A stretch of DNA of 64,000 nucleotides from Pirellulales bacterium (GCA_028289405.1 JANQPP010000109.1:177835-241834), one strand, 5' to 3'; counted from the first letter of the stretch, positions 7,523 through 20,436 are shown. Numbers and translations: made by a program. The notes: a model not told the origin generated them from the letters alone.

Positions 7523-9277
7523 ATGCAGGGGAATGTTCTTTTCCATGGGCATGCCGCCGCGCGCCCGTCTTCCGGAGCGTGGTTTTGTCTCGCATTAGTT
7601 GCCGTTTGTGGCGGAATGTGGGAATCACTGATGCCGCCTGCCTGGGGAGGCGCGGCGGAAGCTCCGCGTGGCATGGTGGCAACCGTGCATCCACTGGCAA
7701 CGCAGGCAGGGACGTGGGCCGTCGCGCAAGGGGGCAATGCCGTGGATGCCGCCGTGGCGGCGGCCTTGATGCTGGGCGTGGTGGATAACCACAACTCGGG
7801 TTTGGGCGGGGGCTGTTTCGTGCTGGCTCGATTGCCAGACGGAGGCGTGATGGCCATCGATGGCAGGGAGACGGCTCCCCAAGCTGCCACCCCCGACATG
7901 TACTTGAAAGACGGCGAAGTCCAGCCAAGCTGGAGCCAAACTGGACCCTTGGCGGTGGGCGTGCCAGGAGCCCTGGCCGCCTACGAAGCGGTTTTAGAAA
8001 AACATGGCCGGCTCACGCTGGCCGAATTACTACGGTATGCCGCGAGCATTGCTGAACGAGGTTTTCCCATCGACCGAGTCTACGCCAGCAATTTAGAGGA
8101 AACGGCGGGAGACTTGCGCAGATTTGCCGGCAGCCGACAGTTGTTTTTTGGAGAGGACGGCCAGCTTCTGCACCAAGAAGGTGATTTATTACGCCAACCC
8201 GATCTGGCAAGTACCTACCGAAATATCGCCGCGCACGGCACCGATTGGTTTTACCGAGGCGAGTTCGCCGCGCGGATTGGCAATTGGATGGCGGATCACG
8301 GCGGTATTTTGACCAAAGACGATTTTTGTGCCTATCACGCCAAACCACGAGAGCCGATCGAGACGACGTATCGCGGCTACCGCATTTTCGGTTTCCCGCC
8401 GCCCAGTTCCGGAGGGATCCACGTCGCGCAAATCCTGAACATTCTCGAGAATTTCGATCTGGCCGCCATTTACCGTGAGGATCCAGCGGCAGCCTACCAT
8501 CTGGTCGTCGAGGCCATGAAACTCGCTTTCGCGGACCGCGCGTATTGGCTGGGGGATGCGGACCATGTAGAAGTGCCGCGCGGGCTCGTCGATAAACGTT
8601 ACGCCGCGGAGTTGGCCGAAAGAATCGGCCCGCACGAAGCCCATCAGGTTATGCGGCATGGCCAACCACCGGATTGGGATTCCCGATTTTTCGGCAAGCA
8701 CACCACGCACATCGCCGCCGCCGATGACGAGGGATATTGGGTGGCTATCACGGCCACCATCAACACCTCGTTTGGTTCCAAGGTGATCGTGCCCGGCACG
8801 GGTATCATGCTCAACAATGAAATGGACGACTTTTCCCTCCAACCTGGCGTGCCCAATGCGTTCGGATTAATCGGGGACGACCGCAACGCCGTGGCGCCCG
8901 GCAAGCGTCCACTTTCCAGCATGAGCCCGACGATTGTTCTGGATGAACATGGAAATCCGCTGCTCACGGTCGGCGCGGCCGGCGGACCGACGATCATCAC
9001 GCAAGTGGTTCTGGCCTTGGTGCGCGTGCTCGATTTCGGACATGAGCTGGAACAGGCGGTCGCGGAAGGAAGATTGCACCAGCAATGGTTTCCCGAACAT
9101 GTCTTCGCGGAATCGTTGGTGGAGGATCCTCTCTTGGAAGAACTGGCACGGCGGGGACACGTCATCGAGCGCATCGACACGATGGGCGTCACGCAGGCGA
9201 TCCGCCGACCATCCGCTTCGGGGGTCTTCTTGGGAGTCCAGGATCCTCGCGTGCCCGGGCAAGCCGCCGGCTGGTAG
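7523..9277 (+). CDS. ggt: Gamma-glutamyltranspeptidase (glutathione hydrolase), secreted
   Basis: A 584-residue precursor starting at the ATG at 7523, which has AGGGG about six bases upstream; the frame extends to 7406 but overlaps hflC and lacks a better start. Residues 15-45 form a signal peptide. The fold is an N-terminal-nucleophile hydrolase made as one chain and self-cleaved. The cleavage and catalytic Thr is Thr394 in KHTTH, the start of the small subunit. The glutamate-binding Arg lies in DGRETAP (Arg115), with PPPSSGG (292-298) and NNEMDDF (431-437) as further family motifs. It would transfer or hydrolyse the gamma-glutamyl group of glutathione in the periplasm. It follows hflC on the same strand after about 105 bases. 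Confidence 0.93.
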   Translation: MQGNVLFHGHAAARPSSGAWFCLALVAVCGGMWESLMPPAWGGAAEAPRGMVATVHPLATQAGTWAVAQGGNAVDAAVAAALMLGVVDNHNSGLGGGCFVLARLPDGGVMAIDGRETAPQAATPDMYLKDGEVQPSWSQTGPLAVGVPGALAAYEAVLEKHGRLTLAELLRYAASIAERGFPIDRVYASNLEETAGDLRRFAGSRQLFFGEDGQLLHQEGDLLRQPDLASTYRNIAAHGTDWFYRGEFAARIGNWMADHGGILTKDDFCAYHAKPREPIETTYRGYRIFGFPPPSSGGIHVAQILNILENFDLAAIYREDPAAAYHLVVEAMKLAFADRAYWLGDADHVEVPRGLVDKRYAAELAERIGPHEAHQVMRHGQPPDWDSRFFGKHTTHIAAADDEGYWVAITATINTSFGSKVIVPGTGIMLNNEMDDFSLQPGVPNAFGLIGDDRNAVAPGKRPLSSMSPTIVLDEHGNPLLTVGAAGGPTIITQVVLALVRVLDFGHELEQAVAEGRLHQQWFPEHVFAESLVEDPLLEELARRGHVIERIDTMGVTQAIRRPSASGVFLGVQDPRVPGQAAGW

Positions 9278-9469
9278 AATCCCGGGTAATGGGAAAAGCG
9301 CTTCCCCGGCGAGTTGATTTCCTCTGGCCGGCTGCGAAGATATGGATGTGCGGCGGGCTTGGTCTTTGAATGTAGACCGGCGGCTCCCAAACCCGGAGCA
9401 ACTCCGTCGCAATTTCCCACCGCACCACTCGATGGGCGATTCCATCACCACATGCGAAGGAGAAGTGAA

Positions 9470-10942
9470 ATGGCCACGACCGTCGAACGGACGTCCCTGC
9501 CTCAAATCCAGCAAACCGAATGCTTCATCGGAGGGCAGTGGGTCCCCGCCGCTTCCGGCAAGACGTTTTCCACGGTCAACCCGGCTACCGAGGAAGTGCT
9601 AGCGGAAGTTGCCGAAGGGGATGCGGAAGACGTGGAGCAGGCGGTGAGGGCCGCGCGCGATGCCTTTGAGGAAGGTGAGTGGTCCCGCATGGATGCCCGC
9701 GACCGGGGCCGCCTGATGCATAAGCTGTGTGATCTCATGGAGGCGGAAGCGGACGATTTGACGCTGCTGGAAACCTTGGACAACGGCAAACCGATCCGCG
9801 ACGCCCGCGCGGCCGACCTGCCGCTCACCGTGGACTGCCTGCGGTATTACGCCGGCTATGCCGACAAGATCCACGGCCAAACCATTCCGATTCGGGGCGA
9901 CTATTTCACTTACACCCGCCGTGAGCCGGTCGGTGTCGCCGGGCAGATCATCCCCTGGAATTTTCCCATGCTGATGACGGCCTGGAAATGGGGGCCCGCC
10001 TTGGCTGCCGGCTGCACGATCGTCATGAAACCGGCGGAACAGACTCCGCTGACTTGTCTGCGGATGGCGCGGCTTGCCCAGAAGGCCGGTTTCCCGGACG
10101 GAGTGATCAACGTCGTTCCCGGCTACGGCCCCACCGCCGGGGCGGCCATCGTGAAGCATCCCGACGTGGACAAGGTTGCTTTCACCGGCGAATACAAGAC
10201 GGCGCAGATCATCATGCGGGACGCCGCGGAGACGCTCAAACGTTTGACTTTCGAACTGGGCGGCAAAAGCCCCAACGTCATTTTCGCCGACGCGGATATC
10301 GATGCCGCCATCGCGGGGACACACTTCGGCCTCTACTTCAACCAAGGCCAATGCTGCTGCGCGGGCAGCCGGGTTTTCGTGGAAGATTCCATCCACGACC
10401 GCTTCGTGGAGCGGCTGGCTGACCTCAATCGTTCCCGCAAGCTGGGTAATCCGCTCGACACGGCAACCGAACAGGGGCCGCAAGTGGATCAAGCGCAGTT
10501 CGAAAAGATCTTGCATTACATCGAAGTGGGAAAAAACGAAGGTGCCACCTGCGTCACCGGCGGAAATCGCTTTGGCGACAAGGGCTATTTCGTGGAACCG
10601 ACTATGTTTACCGACGTACAGGATGACATGGCCATTGCCACCGATGAAATTTTTGGCCCCGTCCTGTCGGTGTTGCGGTTCAAGGACGTGGACGAATTGG
10701 TCGAACGGGCCAATCGCACCACCTACGGCCTCGCGGCGGCGGTCTGGACTCGGGATGTGGGCAAAGCCCACCGCTTGGCGGCACAGATCAAGGCGGGCAC
10801 CGTGTGGGTCAACTGTTACGACGTATTCGACGCGGCGGCCCCCTTCGGCGGGTTCAAAATGTCCGGCATGGGCCGCGAACTGGGCGAAAAGGGGCTCGAC
10901 GCTTACACCGAAACCAAAACCGTCACCGTCAGCCTGGCCTAA
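9470..10942 (+). CDS. NAD(P)-dependent aldehyde dehydrogenase
   Basis: A 490-residue ALDH-superfamily enzyme. The ATG at 9470 follows AAGGAGAA at a good distance and opens typically; the frame extension to 9314 is rejected. Landmarks are the NAD-binding stretch IIPWNFPM (160-167), the general-base Glu262 in FELGGKSPN, and the nucleophile Cys296, middle of the CCC in [12 protein letters not shown] later [17 protein letters not shown] stretch is typical of the betaine/retinal/aldehyde (ALDH1/2-like) class. It oxidises an aldehyde to the acid with NAD(P)+; the substrate cannot be read. The YdeP-like oxidoreductase starts 67 bases downstream on the same strand, so the two may be cotranscribed. 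Confidence 0.93.
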   Translation: MATTVERTSLPQIQQTECFIGGQWVPAASGKTFSTVNPATEEVLAEVAEGDAEDVEQAVRAARDAFEEGEWSRMDARDRGRLMHKLCDLMEAEADDLTLLETLDNGKPIRDARAADLPLTVDCLRYYAGYADKIHGQTIPIRGDYFTYTRREPVGVAGQIIPWNFPMLMTAWKWGPALAAGCTIVMKPAEQTPLTCLRMARLAQKAGFPDGVINVVPGYGPTAGAAIVKHPDVDKVAFTGEYKTAQIIMRDAAETLKRLTFELGGKSPNVIFADADIDAAIAGTHFGLYFNQGQCCCAGSRVFVEDSIHDRFVERLADLNRSRKLGNPLDTATEQGPQVDQAQFEKILHYIEVGKNEGATCVTGGNRFGDKGYFVEPTMFTDVQDDMAIATDEIFGPVLSVLRFKDVDELVERANRTTYGLAAAVWTRDVGKAHRLAAQIKAGTVWVNCYDVFDAAAPFGGFKMSGMGRELGEKGLDAYTETKTVTVSLA

Positions 10943-11009
10943 GCCGCGTCGGAAAACCGGCTAGTGGCGAGGCTTGTTCGACGGTGAAGTTCATACGCTT
11001 TTTACAGAC

Positions 11010-13267
<2,258 letters not shown>

Positions 13268-13268
<1 letters not shown>

Positions 13269-15400
13269 TGGCGAAGCGGTCACGTGGCAAGCAGACAGAT
13301 TCACCGGACCAGCCTCCTCATCCGGCGGCTCCCACTTCGTCGATTGAATTGCCGATTTTTGCCGCGACGGTGATCGGCAGTGCCTTTCTGTTATTCCAAG
13401 TGCAGCCGGTCGTGAGCCGGGCGGTGCTTCCTTGGTTCGGCGGAAGTCCGGCGGTGTGGATCACGGCACAACTCTTTTTTCAAGTATTGCTTTTTGCCGG
13501 ATATTTGTACGCCCATACCACGACCCGCTGGTTGAGCCCACGCCAGCAAATCGGCTTGCATCTCGTGTTGCTGATCGCCTCGGCGCTTTTCCTGCCGATC
13601 ATTCCCAGCGACTCCTGGAAGCCGACAACTCCCGAATTTCCCACCACGCGATTGTTAGGGCTACTCGCCGCCACGGTCGGATTACCCTTTTTTGCCCTTT
13701 CCGCCACGGCTCCGCTGATTCAGGTCTGGTTCACGCGGCTATTCACCACTCGCGTTCCGTATCGCCTGTATGCACTCTCCAATGCCGGTTCCTTGTTCGC
13801 GCTTTTGAGCTACCCCGTGTTGGTCGAACCGTGGCTGGGCGTCCGCTGGCAAGGGCTGACTTGGTCTGGCTTGTTTGTCTGTTTCGCGGTCGTCTGTGCC
13901 TTGGCCGCCAAGGCGACCTGGCGCGCGGGCAGTCTCCAAGCGGCGAAGACAACCTGGGAAGAAGACCAAGACTCCACACCTGAGCGGATTTTTGTCACGC
14001 GAATTCTGCTGTGGCTCTCGCTGCCCGCCTGTGCTTCGGTGTTATTGCTCGCCATCACCAACTACATCTGTCAGGATGTGGCCTCGGTGCCACTGTTGTG
14101 GATTCTCCCCTTGAGCCTGTATCTGGTCACCTTCATCGTGGCCTTTGAGAGGGACGCCTGGTATTGGCGCCCGCTCTGGTTGGCCGGCGCGGCGGCGGGC
14201 TGTGTCGGCAGCTATTGGTGCCTGCAGCAGGGCGCGTCCATGGAGCTTTCCTATCAAGTGGCGATCCACCTGGGGCTTCTGTTTTGTACCTGCCTGGCCT
14301 GTCATGGGGAACTGGTCCGGCTACGGCCCGCGCCCCAGCATTTGACCCTTTTTTACCTCTGCCTGGCGGCGGGGGGGGCGCTGGGAGGATTCCTGGTCGG
14401 CATGGTCGCCCCCTATGTGCTGAAGGGGTTCTATGAAGTGCATCTAGGCCTCGCCGCCTTTTGGGCCTTGATGCTTTTGCAAATTTATCGAGATCCTGAG
14501 TCGTGGCTGTATCACGGCAAAAACTATTGGGTTTGGGTCGGCATTTGCGGAATTCTCGTCGTTGCCAGCCTTTTTGCCTGGGACCAAGTCGTGGCCCTGC
14601 GGGGACCGCTCATCGCCGCGGACCGCAATTTCTACGGCGTTGTTTCCGTCATCGATGATGAAAATCTGGGCCAGCGCATACTCCGGCATGGCCGCATTTC
14701 CCATGGCACACAGTTCACAGATCCCGAAAAGCGCTATTGGGGAACCGGATATTACGACCCGCAAAGCGGCGGCGCGTTGGCACTGACCATGTTCCCCGGA
14801 AAAAACCGCCGCGTCGGTTTGGTCGGATTAGGAGCGGGAACCCTTGCCGTGTATGGCAAATCAGGAGATGTGTTTCGTTTCTATGAGATCAATCCGATCG
14901 TGGTCCGCATGGCTCGGGAGTATTTTTCTTTTTTGGAAGATTCGCCGGCGGAAACGGAGGTCATGTTGGGCGACGCCCGCCGGCAGCTTGAGATCGAACT
15001 GGCCGAATCCGGTCCGCAAAACTTCGACATCTTTGTGCTCGATGCCTTCAGCGGAGACGCCATCCCCACCCACCTGCTGACCCGCGAAGCCTTCCAGCTC
15101 TATCTCCGGCACCTCCGTGAAGAGGGCGTCTTGGCCGTGCATGTGTCGAATTTGCATCTCAATTTGCCGGCCGTGATCCGCGCGATGGCTGACGAATTCA
15201 CGCTGCATTCCCGCATCGTCACGACCGAAGCGGACATGCCGCAAGGTGTATTCGGTTCCACCTGGATCCTGCTATCACGGGACGACGCTTTCTTCCGCGA
15301 ACACTCAATCGGGCATCCTCTGGCGGAAGTGGACGACGAAGGCAACCAGCCCGTGCTGTGGACCGATGACTACAGCAACATCTGGGGCATTTTGCATTAG
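13268..15400 (+). CDS. Membrane-fused spermidine-synthase-like protein
   Basis: A 710-residue protein; the ATG at 13268 shares one base with the preceding stop (TGATG). After a short polar N-terminus there are roughly ten to twelve hydrophobic helices to about residue 450, then a soluble spermidine-synthase/methyltransferase-like domain. The latter contains GLVGLGAGTLAVYG near residue 517, EINPIVV, GDARR and LDAFSGDAIP, the pattern of aminopropyltransferases. Such fused MFS/spermidine-synthase proteins are common in planctomycetes and other bacteria; whether they make polyamines is not established. Translational coupling to the YdeP-like enzyme and the nearby aldehyde dehydrogenase suggests a shared pathway, possibly polyamine-derived aldehydes, which is speculation. 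Confidence 0.85.
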
Positions 15401-15541
15401 CGATGCCCGCAAACCTTGTATGGGCCGTGTCGTTTGATGAATGCGGATACAGACTTGTTTGCAATTGGTGACTCTGCCCCATTAAGCTTGGTGTGGCGTA
15501 CGCACGCTTACCCGCTGCTTTTGCTCTTCACCAACCCCACC

Positions 15542-17467
15542 ATGCGATTCGTGATGAACAAGGTCTTGGTATTTGCTTGCCTGGTTTGCTTGACGTCGGT
15601 TCCTCGCCGTACGGCGGCTGACGAAGCCGCCCAATCGAAGACTCCCGAACTCAAGACCGTGCTGATTTGGACGAAGGACGTTCCTCCGGATTGGGCCATC
15701 TGGGAACGGCATCTGCTTGATCAGCTCTATCCGGCCGCACGCGAATTCGTGGAAAAATACACGCGGCCCGACGGCTCGATCATCTGGCGGGAGACCTGGC
15801 CCGGCATGGACGGGTCGGACGATGGCTACGAGAGTTTTTACAACTTTCCCCTCTATTACGCGCTGGGTGGCCATGAGGGTATCCAACCGCTGGCGGAAAA
15901 GCTGTGGGACGGCGTAACGCGGCAGTTCACTGCCTATGGACAAATCCACGACGAATTCGATGCCCACTATGATTGGATGCATCATGGCGAGTCCTACACC
16001 TATTTCTACTTTTTTGGCCTGGCGAATCCCACTTCACCGAAACATCAATCGCGCGCATTCAAATTTGCGAACTTGTACTTGGGAGGCGAAGGCCCACCAG
16101 CGAATTATGATCCCGAGCTGAAGCTGATACGTTCGCCGCTGAATGGCAGCCGGGGCGCCCATTTCACCAACACGGAGGAGGATTGGGTCACGCATCGCCC
16201 GATCCTGGCGAATTACCCACTGCCGTTTGAGGACATTCCCGGCATTCGCTCCAGCGCGGACTGGAACGACGATGCTCGCTTCCCGCACATCCTGGAAGCC
16301 ATCAATGAGCGGATGATGCGCGGCGATGTTCCGCTGAATCTGACCTCCACCAGCTTGCTGGCGAATGCATTCATGTATTCCGGCGAAGAGGAATACCGCC
16401 AATGGGTGCTCGACTATGTACGCGCGTGGATCCAACGCGTTCACGACAACGACGGCATTCTTCCCGACAATGTGGGCCTCTCCGGCAAGATTGGCGAGCA
16501 CATGCGGGGCAATTGGTGGGGAGGCTACTACGGCTGGCAGTGGCCTCATGGGCTGTTCAACCAAGTCGAGTCCACAACCATCGGAGCCGCCAATGCCTAC
16601 CTGGTCAGCGGCGATGCCAGTTATTTGGAACTTCCCCGTTCCGTGCTGGATGTGGCGATTCGTCACGCGCGAAAGGAAAACGGCCAGGTCGTCGTGCCAC
16701 ATCGGCATGGGAACGACGGCTGGTACGATTACCGACCGTTTCCGCCAAAGTACCTGGCGCAAATGTATTTCATGTCCCGTGCCGACGAGGATTGGGAGCG
16801 GCTCACGCGACTCATGGGCACGGAGCAATGGAAGACGCTGCAATACTCCAAGGGCAAGGGGGACTCTCAGCACGCTGGTCCCTGGCTGATGTATGTGCGC
16901 GGCGAAAACGACGCTTATCCTATGCAAATCCTACAAGCCGGATACCGCGAAACGTTGGCTCGCCTCCAGCGAATTCGCCAAGACACGACGACGCCCGCTG
17001 AACAGGACGTGCATCACTGGCAAAAATTGAATCCCGTGGTGTTGGAGGGACTGGTGCAGTTGACCCTAGGCGCTCCGAACCATATCTACCACGGCGGTCT
17101 GTTGCACACGAGCGTCCGCTACTTCGATCAGGAGAAGCGGCGTCCGGGTCTGCCTCCGGATGTCGCGGCGCTGGTGGAGCGGTTGACGCCGGGCGGCATT
17201 CGCCTGTCACTGGCCAATCTGCACTCCAGCGAGAAGCGGCGAGTGATCTTGCAAGCCGGCATGTTCGGCGAACATGAATTCACGCGGGTGAGGCAGGTCG
17301 TTCACTATCCGTATCAATTCGACCAAATCGACGCGCGGCGATTCGTGGTTGAACTCCCGCCCAATGCGGTGGGCCGCTTGGAGATCGGCATCAAGCGTTT
17401 TGCTCATCCGCCCACGTATGCCTTCCCCTGGCATGCAACGGATTATCCGATGAGTTCGCGCGACTGA
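15542..17467 (+). CDS. Secreted protein of unknown function, alpha-helical-barrel glycosidase-like
   Basis: A 641-residue protein beginning at ATG 15542, giving a signal peptide (MRFVMNKVLVFACLVCL, cleaved near RTAADE). The open frame continues to 15416, but the extra residues would spoil the signal peptide. The body is rich in Trp, Tyr and His with evenly spaced aromatic helices, such as YESFYNFPLYYALGG and HYDWMHHGESYTYFYFFGL, resembling the (alpha/alpha)6 barrels of carbohydrate-active enzymes. The C-terminal about 120 residues look like a small beta domain. I cannot name a family or identify catalytic acids. It stands between the spermidine-synthase-like gene and the phosphatidyltransferase-like gene, both in the same direction, with gaps of 141 and 64 bases. 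Confidence 0.72.
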   Translation: MRFVMNKVLVFACLVCLTSVPRRTAADEAAQSKTPELKTVLIWTKDVPPDWAIWERHLLDQLYPAAREFVEKYTRPDGSIIWRETWPGMDGSDDGYESFYNFPLYYALGGHEGIQPLAEKLWDGVTRQFTAYGQIHDEFDAHYDWMHHGESYTYFYFFGLANPTSPKHQSRAFKFANLYLGGEGPPANYDPELKLIRSPLNGSRGAHFTNTEEDWVTHRPILANYPLPFEDIPGIRSSADWNDDARFPHILEAINERMMRGDVPLNLTSTSLLANAFMYSGEEEYRQWVLDYVRAWIQRVHDNDGILPDNVGLSGKIGEHMRGNWWGGYYGWQWPHGLFNQVESTTIGAANAYLVSGDASYLELPRSVLDVAIRHARKENGQVVVPHRHGNDGWYDYRPFPPKYLAQMYFMSRADEDWERLTRLMGTEQWKTLQYSKGKGDSQHAGPWLMYVRGENDAYPMQILQAGYRETLARLQRIRQDTTTPAEQDVHHWQKLNPVVLEGLVQLTLGAPNHIYHGGLLHTSVRYFDQEKRRPGLPPDVAALVERLTPGGIRLSLANLHSSEKRRVILQAGMFGEHEFTRVRQVVHYPYQFDQIDARRFVVELPPNAVGRLEIGIKRFAHPPTYAFPWHATDYPMSSRD

Positions 17468-17531
17468 GCGGCAGTCCGAAAAAGTGGCCGCCGATCCACG
17501 GCGGCATGCTCCAAATGGAAGTGGAACGAAC

Positions 17532-18164
17532 GTGAACGTGTCCGGTAGGCCCAACTTGACCGGCGATGCGAGCCGTAGCCGTTCGCAATGGTTCCCCAAT
17601 CTGCTTTCAGGCTTTCGCATTGTCGCTTCGCCAGGCCTGGTCATTCTCGCCTACTTCGAGCAGACATTGTGGATGGCGTGCCTAGCCTTCTTGCTGATCG
17701 TAACGGAATGGCTCGATGGCTTCCTAGCCCGCCGTTTGCACGTTGAATCGGCCACGGGTGCAAGGCTCGACACTATCGGGGACGCGGCGTTTTATGCCTC
17801 ACTGATGGGGGCGGTGACGGTTTTAAGTCCAGCTTTAATCCTGGCGGAAGCGCCGTGGATTGTTGTCGCAATCGGCAGCTACTTGGTTAGCTGGCTGGCA
17901 AGCTGGATGAAGTTTCAACGATTGCCCAGCTATCACACCTGGGCAGCCAAAGGTGCCTGGCTGGTGGTCGGCGCGGGCATCGTCTGTCTGCTTGCGGAGC
18001 TTAACGCGTGGCCCTTCCGAGCGGCAATGATCTTCGTGGTGTTGGTCAACTTGGAAGCGGTGCTGATTACGCTGGTGCTCGCGCAATGCCGCGTCAACGT
18101 GCCCTCGTTGTGGACAGCGCTTCGCGACCGGAATCGGTCCACTCCTTCCCCATCGGATGGGTAA
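17532..18164 (+). CDS. CDP-alcohol phosphatidyltransferase-like membrane protein with altered motif
   Basis: A 210-residue membrane protein. The start is probably the GTG at 17532 (or 17538), preceded by GGAA; the frame reaches back to 17484. Five or six hydrophobic helices follow. The family signature DxxDGxxARx8GxxxDxxxD is present at residues 59-84, with Asp62, Gly63, Ala66, Arg67, Gly76, Asp80 and Asp84 in register, but the first Asp is Glu59. That residue normally helps bind the metal that activates the CDP-alcohol, so the enzyme may have altered activity, or Glu may substitute. The likely product would be a phosphatidyl alcohol such as phosphatidylglycerol-phosphate, but the acceptor cannot be assigned. 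Confidence 0.82.
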   Translation: MNVSGRPNLTGDASRSRSQWFPNLLSGFRIVASPGLVILAYFEQTLWMACLAFLLIVTEWLDGFLARRLHVESATGARLDTIGDAAFYASLMGAVTVLSPALILAEAPWIVVAIGSYLVSWLASWMKFQRLPSYHTWAAKGAWLVVGAGIVCLLAELNAWPFRAAMIFVVLVNLEAVLITLVLAQCRVNVPSLWTALRDRNRSTPSPSDG

Positions 18165-18212
18165 AAGTTACCTCACCCTTGGAATGTGCCAGGGCCGAGT
18201 TCCTTCTCGTGT

Positions 18213-19370
18213 TCAAGATCCCCGCTGGCGTTTCGCGAGTGCATCGAGTTCTTCGAAGCGGAAGCGGACACTCAGGATGTACGGCGATTCTCCTTGATCC
18301 CAGTGACCATAAGTGGTCGTCACTAACGTGCCGTCGGGGAGAACCTCGACACCAGGGTAGGCCGTGTCGTGTCCTTTCGTGTTGTCTTTGAGTCGGACGA
18401 AGTATTGGCCCGCGCTGCCCTGCGCGAGATCGTCCCAAGTTCCGACCCAGCCGCCCCAATCTCCTTCGAATGGCCGCTTCGCTCTGGCATGATTCGGCGA
18501 AATAAAGCGAAAGCTAATGAACAGCCGGCCATCAGGACCGTATTTGCCCGTGTGGCGGTCGCCGGTAAGAGGCAAAGGGAGTTCGCGGGGATCGCTCCAA
18601 GTGGCCCCTTCATCGTGGGAAAATATGATGTGCGAATTTTTTTGCCGCATATTCTCACGCAACAACACGGCCAGCGCTTGGCCGTCGGGCGAACGAATGC
18701 AGCCGGGTTCACATAGATTCATTTCCGACGATCGGTAAACGATCTCCGGAAAGGACCAGGTCAAGCCGCCATCGCGTGAGAATGTCTTGTAGAGCGTGAA
18801 CACCCCGGATCGCGCGCCATTTTTTTGGAAGAAGCGGCCATCGTCGTGGAACATGGCCAAGTAGTGGCCCGGACCGGTCTTTAGAGGCTCCACGCAGCCC
18901 ATCACGACGATGCCTCCCCAGTCGCCGGCGGGCTGCAATTCACTCCAGGTGTGCCCATCGTCCTTGGAAACGGCGAGTCGTGCCGGGTAAAGTCCTGACC
19001 ACATAATGATCCGCTTCGTGCCATCGGGTCCAATCACCCGGTGGAGCGTGGGGACTTCCAGGGAAGTGGCCCAGCTTTCGGGGGTTGGCAGGCGTTCGCT
19101 CCACGTCTGTCCGCCATCCGTGCTCCGCTTGTAGACGATCGCGCCGCGTCCATGCCCCTTGGGGTAGACGCACAACATGGTCCGGCCATCTTCCAGGAGG
19201 CAGGTGGTTGGATGCCCCAAGTATTGCCCCGGTTCCCGATCGACGACGACCTGTCGCTGAGCGTGTTGGTCAAGGTCCAGACGAAGCGGACCGTCGTCGT
19301 CTCCAGCAGCGTGTGCAGTGGCCGCCCCAATGAGGAAACCGACGAGCGCGAGCACGGAGAGAAGACGCAT
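18213..19370 (-). CDS. BNR-repeat sialidase/neuraminidase-like secreted protein
   Basis: A 385-residue protein when started at the ATG at 19368-19370, which has AAAGGGAA upstream and yields a clean signal peptide (MRLLSVLALVGFLIGAATAHA). The frame extension to 19451 is rejected. Four Asp-box motifs (SxDxGxTW) are visible: STDGGQTW, SKDDGHTW, SRDGGLTW and SHDEGATW, spaced as in a six-bladed beta-propeller. Proteins of this type are exo-alpha-sialidases or BNR-fold binding proteins. The catalytic Arg triad cannot be assigned confidently, so hydrolase activity is a family expectation. It is convergent with the phosphatidyltransferase-like gene (49 bases between stops). Confidence 0.85.
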   Translation of the reverse strand: MRLLSVLALVGFLIGAATAHAAGDDDGPLRLDLDQHAQRQVVVDREPGQYLGHPTTCLLEDGRTMLCVYPKGHGRGAIVYKRSTDGGQTWSERLPTPESWATSLEVPTLHRVIGPDGTKRIIMWSGLYPARLAVSKDDGHTWSELQPAGDWGGIVVMGCVEPLKTGPGHYLAMFHDDGRFFQKNGARSGVFTLYKTFSRDGGLTWSFPEIVYRSSEMNLCEPGCIRSPDGQALAVLLRENMRQKNSHIIFSHDEGATWSDPRELPLPLTGDRHTGKYGPDGRLFISFRFISPNHARAKRPFEGDWGGWVGTWDDLAQGSAGQYFVRLKDNTKGHDTAYPGVEVLPDGTLVTTTYGHWDQGESPYILSVRFRFEELDALAKRQRGS

Positions 19371-19482
19371 GAATTTCCCTTTCGAAAAAGCGGCGCCGTG
19401 CAAGTCAGGAGTCATCGCCACATCCTGAATGGTGCCGCGAATTTCTACCAATGCCGTGCCAACCGTTGGGGCACGCTGTCAA

Positions 19483-20436
19483 TTATTCACCTTCCTTTGG
19501 CGCTTCCTGCTTCTCGGAAGGATCGCTCTCCCCTTTTTCCTTATAGATGACCTGCTTGGCAAATTTCCGGAGCTCTTCGAGCTGTTTCGGACCCAACTCA
19601 CCATCAAGCGGGTTGCCCGTCAGGTAGACGTTCCAGAACAAGGAAAACCGGTTCTCGCCTTCTCGATCTCGCTTCGCCATTTCGATGAGTTGGGAGATAT
19701 CCTCGATGTCATTTTCTTCCAAAAACAGAAACCGCAGTTCGTCCATTTCCTTGAGCGGCGTTACGTCCTGGATTTCGTTCTTTCGCAAGCCCAACGAAGA
19801 AAGGTTTGTCAGTTTTGCCAGCGGCGAAATATCCGAGATATCATTGTCATCCAAGTAGAGCGACCACAGTTTCTTCAGTTTTGCCAGCGGTTTCACATCC
19901 TTGATTTTGTTCTGGGCCAAGTAACACGAGTTGAGTTTTTCCAGTTTCGCCACGACGGAAATGTCTGCGACCTGGTTGTTCGCCAAATGCAGGTATTGCA
20001 GTTTTTCAAGCTTTTCCAGCGGAGCCAGATCCTGGATGTTATTGCTAGCCAGATTCAAGGATTGCAAGCGGACAAGATCGGCTAGTTGCGGAATGTCTTC
20101 GATTTCGTTCTTTTCCAAATCGAGGAGGGCCAGGCTTCGGCAGTGCTGCAACCCTTCCAGCGATTTGATGCCTTGCTTTTTGGCTTCGATGGTGGAAATG
20201 TCCTTCACATCTTCCGCAATAATCGGTTCCTTCGTGTTGCGTTTCTCGAAGACATACTTGCGAACGGCGGCTTCTAGATTCTTGTCTGGGAAGATGGACT
20301 TCGCGGGAGGAGCGGGCTCTTCCTGTTTCTGTTCGTCTTTCGATTTCTCGCCTTCTTCCGCCCTCGCGGTGGAAAGCGCGACACCGGGAAAAGCCACAAA
20401 ACTGAATAACAACATCGCGAACCAAATTCTCGTCAT
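19483..20436 (-). CDS. Leucine-rich-repeat (SDS22/internalin-type) secreted protein
   Basis: A 317-residue protein starting at the ATG at 20434-20436, with AGGAG eight bases upstream and a signal peptide (about residues 1-27, ending near TARA). A charged Glu/Lys/Pro stretch (28-46) leads to an N-terminal cap. Roughly seven leucine-rich repeats of about 22 residues follow, for example LDLEKNEIEDIPQLADLVRL and LHLANNQVADISVVAKLEKL, with the LxLxxNxIxDI pattern of the internalin/SDS22 class. The C-terminus is again charged (KEKGESDPSEKQEAPKEGE). The fold is a protein- or ligand-binding scaffold with no enzymatic motif. It is followed, in transcription order, by the sialidase-like gene. Confidence 0.87.
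   Translation of the reverse strand: MTRIWFAMLLFSFVAFPGVALSTARAEEGEKSKDEQKQEEPAPPAKSIFPDKNLEAAVRKYVFEKRNTKEPIIAEDVKDISTIEAKKQGIKSLEGLQHCRSLALLDLEKNEIEDIPQLADLVRLQSLNLASNNIQDLAPLEKLEKLQYLHLANNQVADISVVAKLEKLNSCYLAQNKIKDVKPLAKLKKLWSLYLDDNDISDISPLAKLTNLSSLGLRKNEIQDVTPLKEMDELRFLFLEENDIEDISQLIEMAKRDREGENRFSLFWNVYLTGNPLDGELGPKQLEELRKFAKQVIYKEKGESDPSEKQEAPKEGE

Noticed and set aside
6277..7899. A 540-codon open frame on the minus strand
   Set aside because: It is antisense to hflC and the start of ggt, both clearly family-like with ribosome-binding sites and overlaps. The frame lacks any recognisable motif and its composition is that of a shadow.
9599..10771. A 390-codon minus-strand frame
   Set aside because: Antisense to the aldehyde dehydrogenase; GC-rich shadow.
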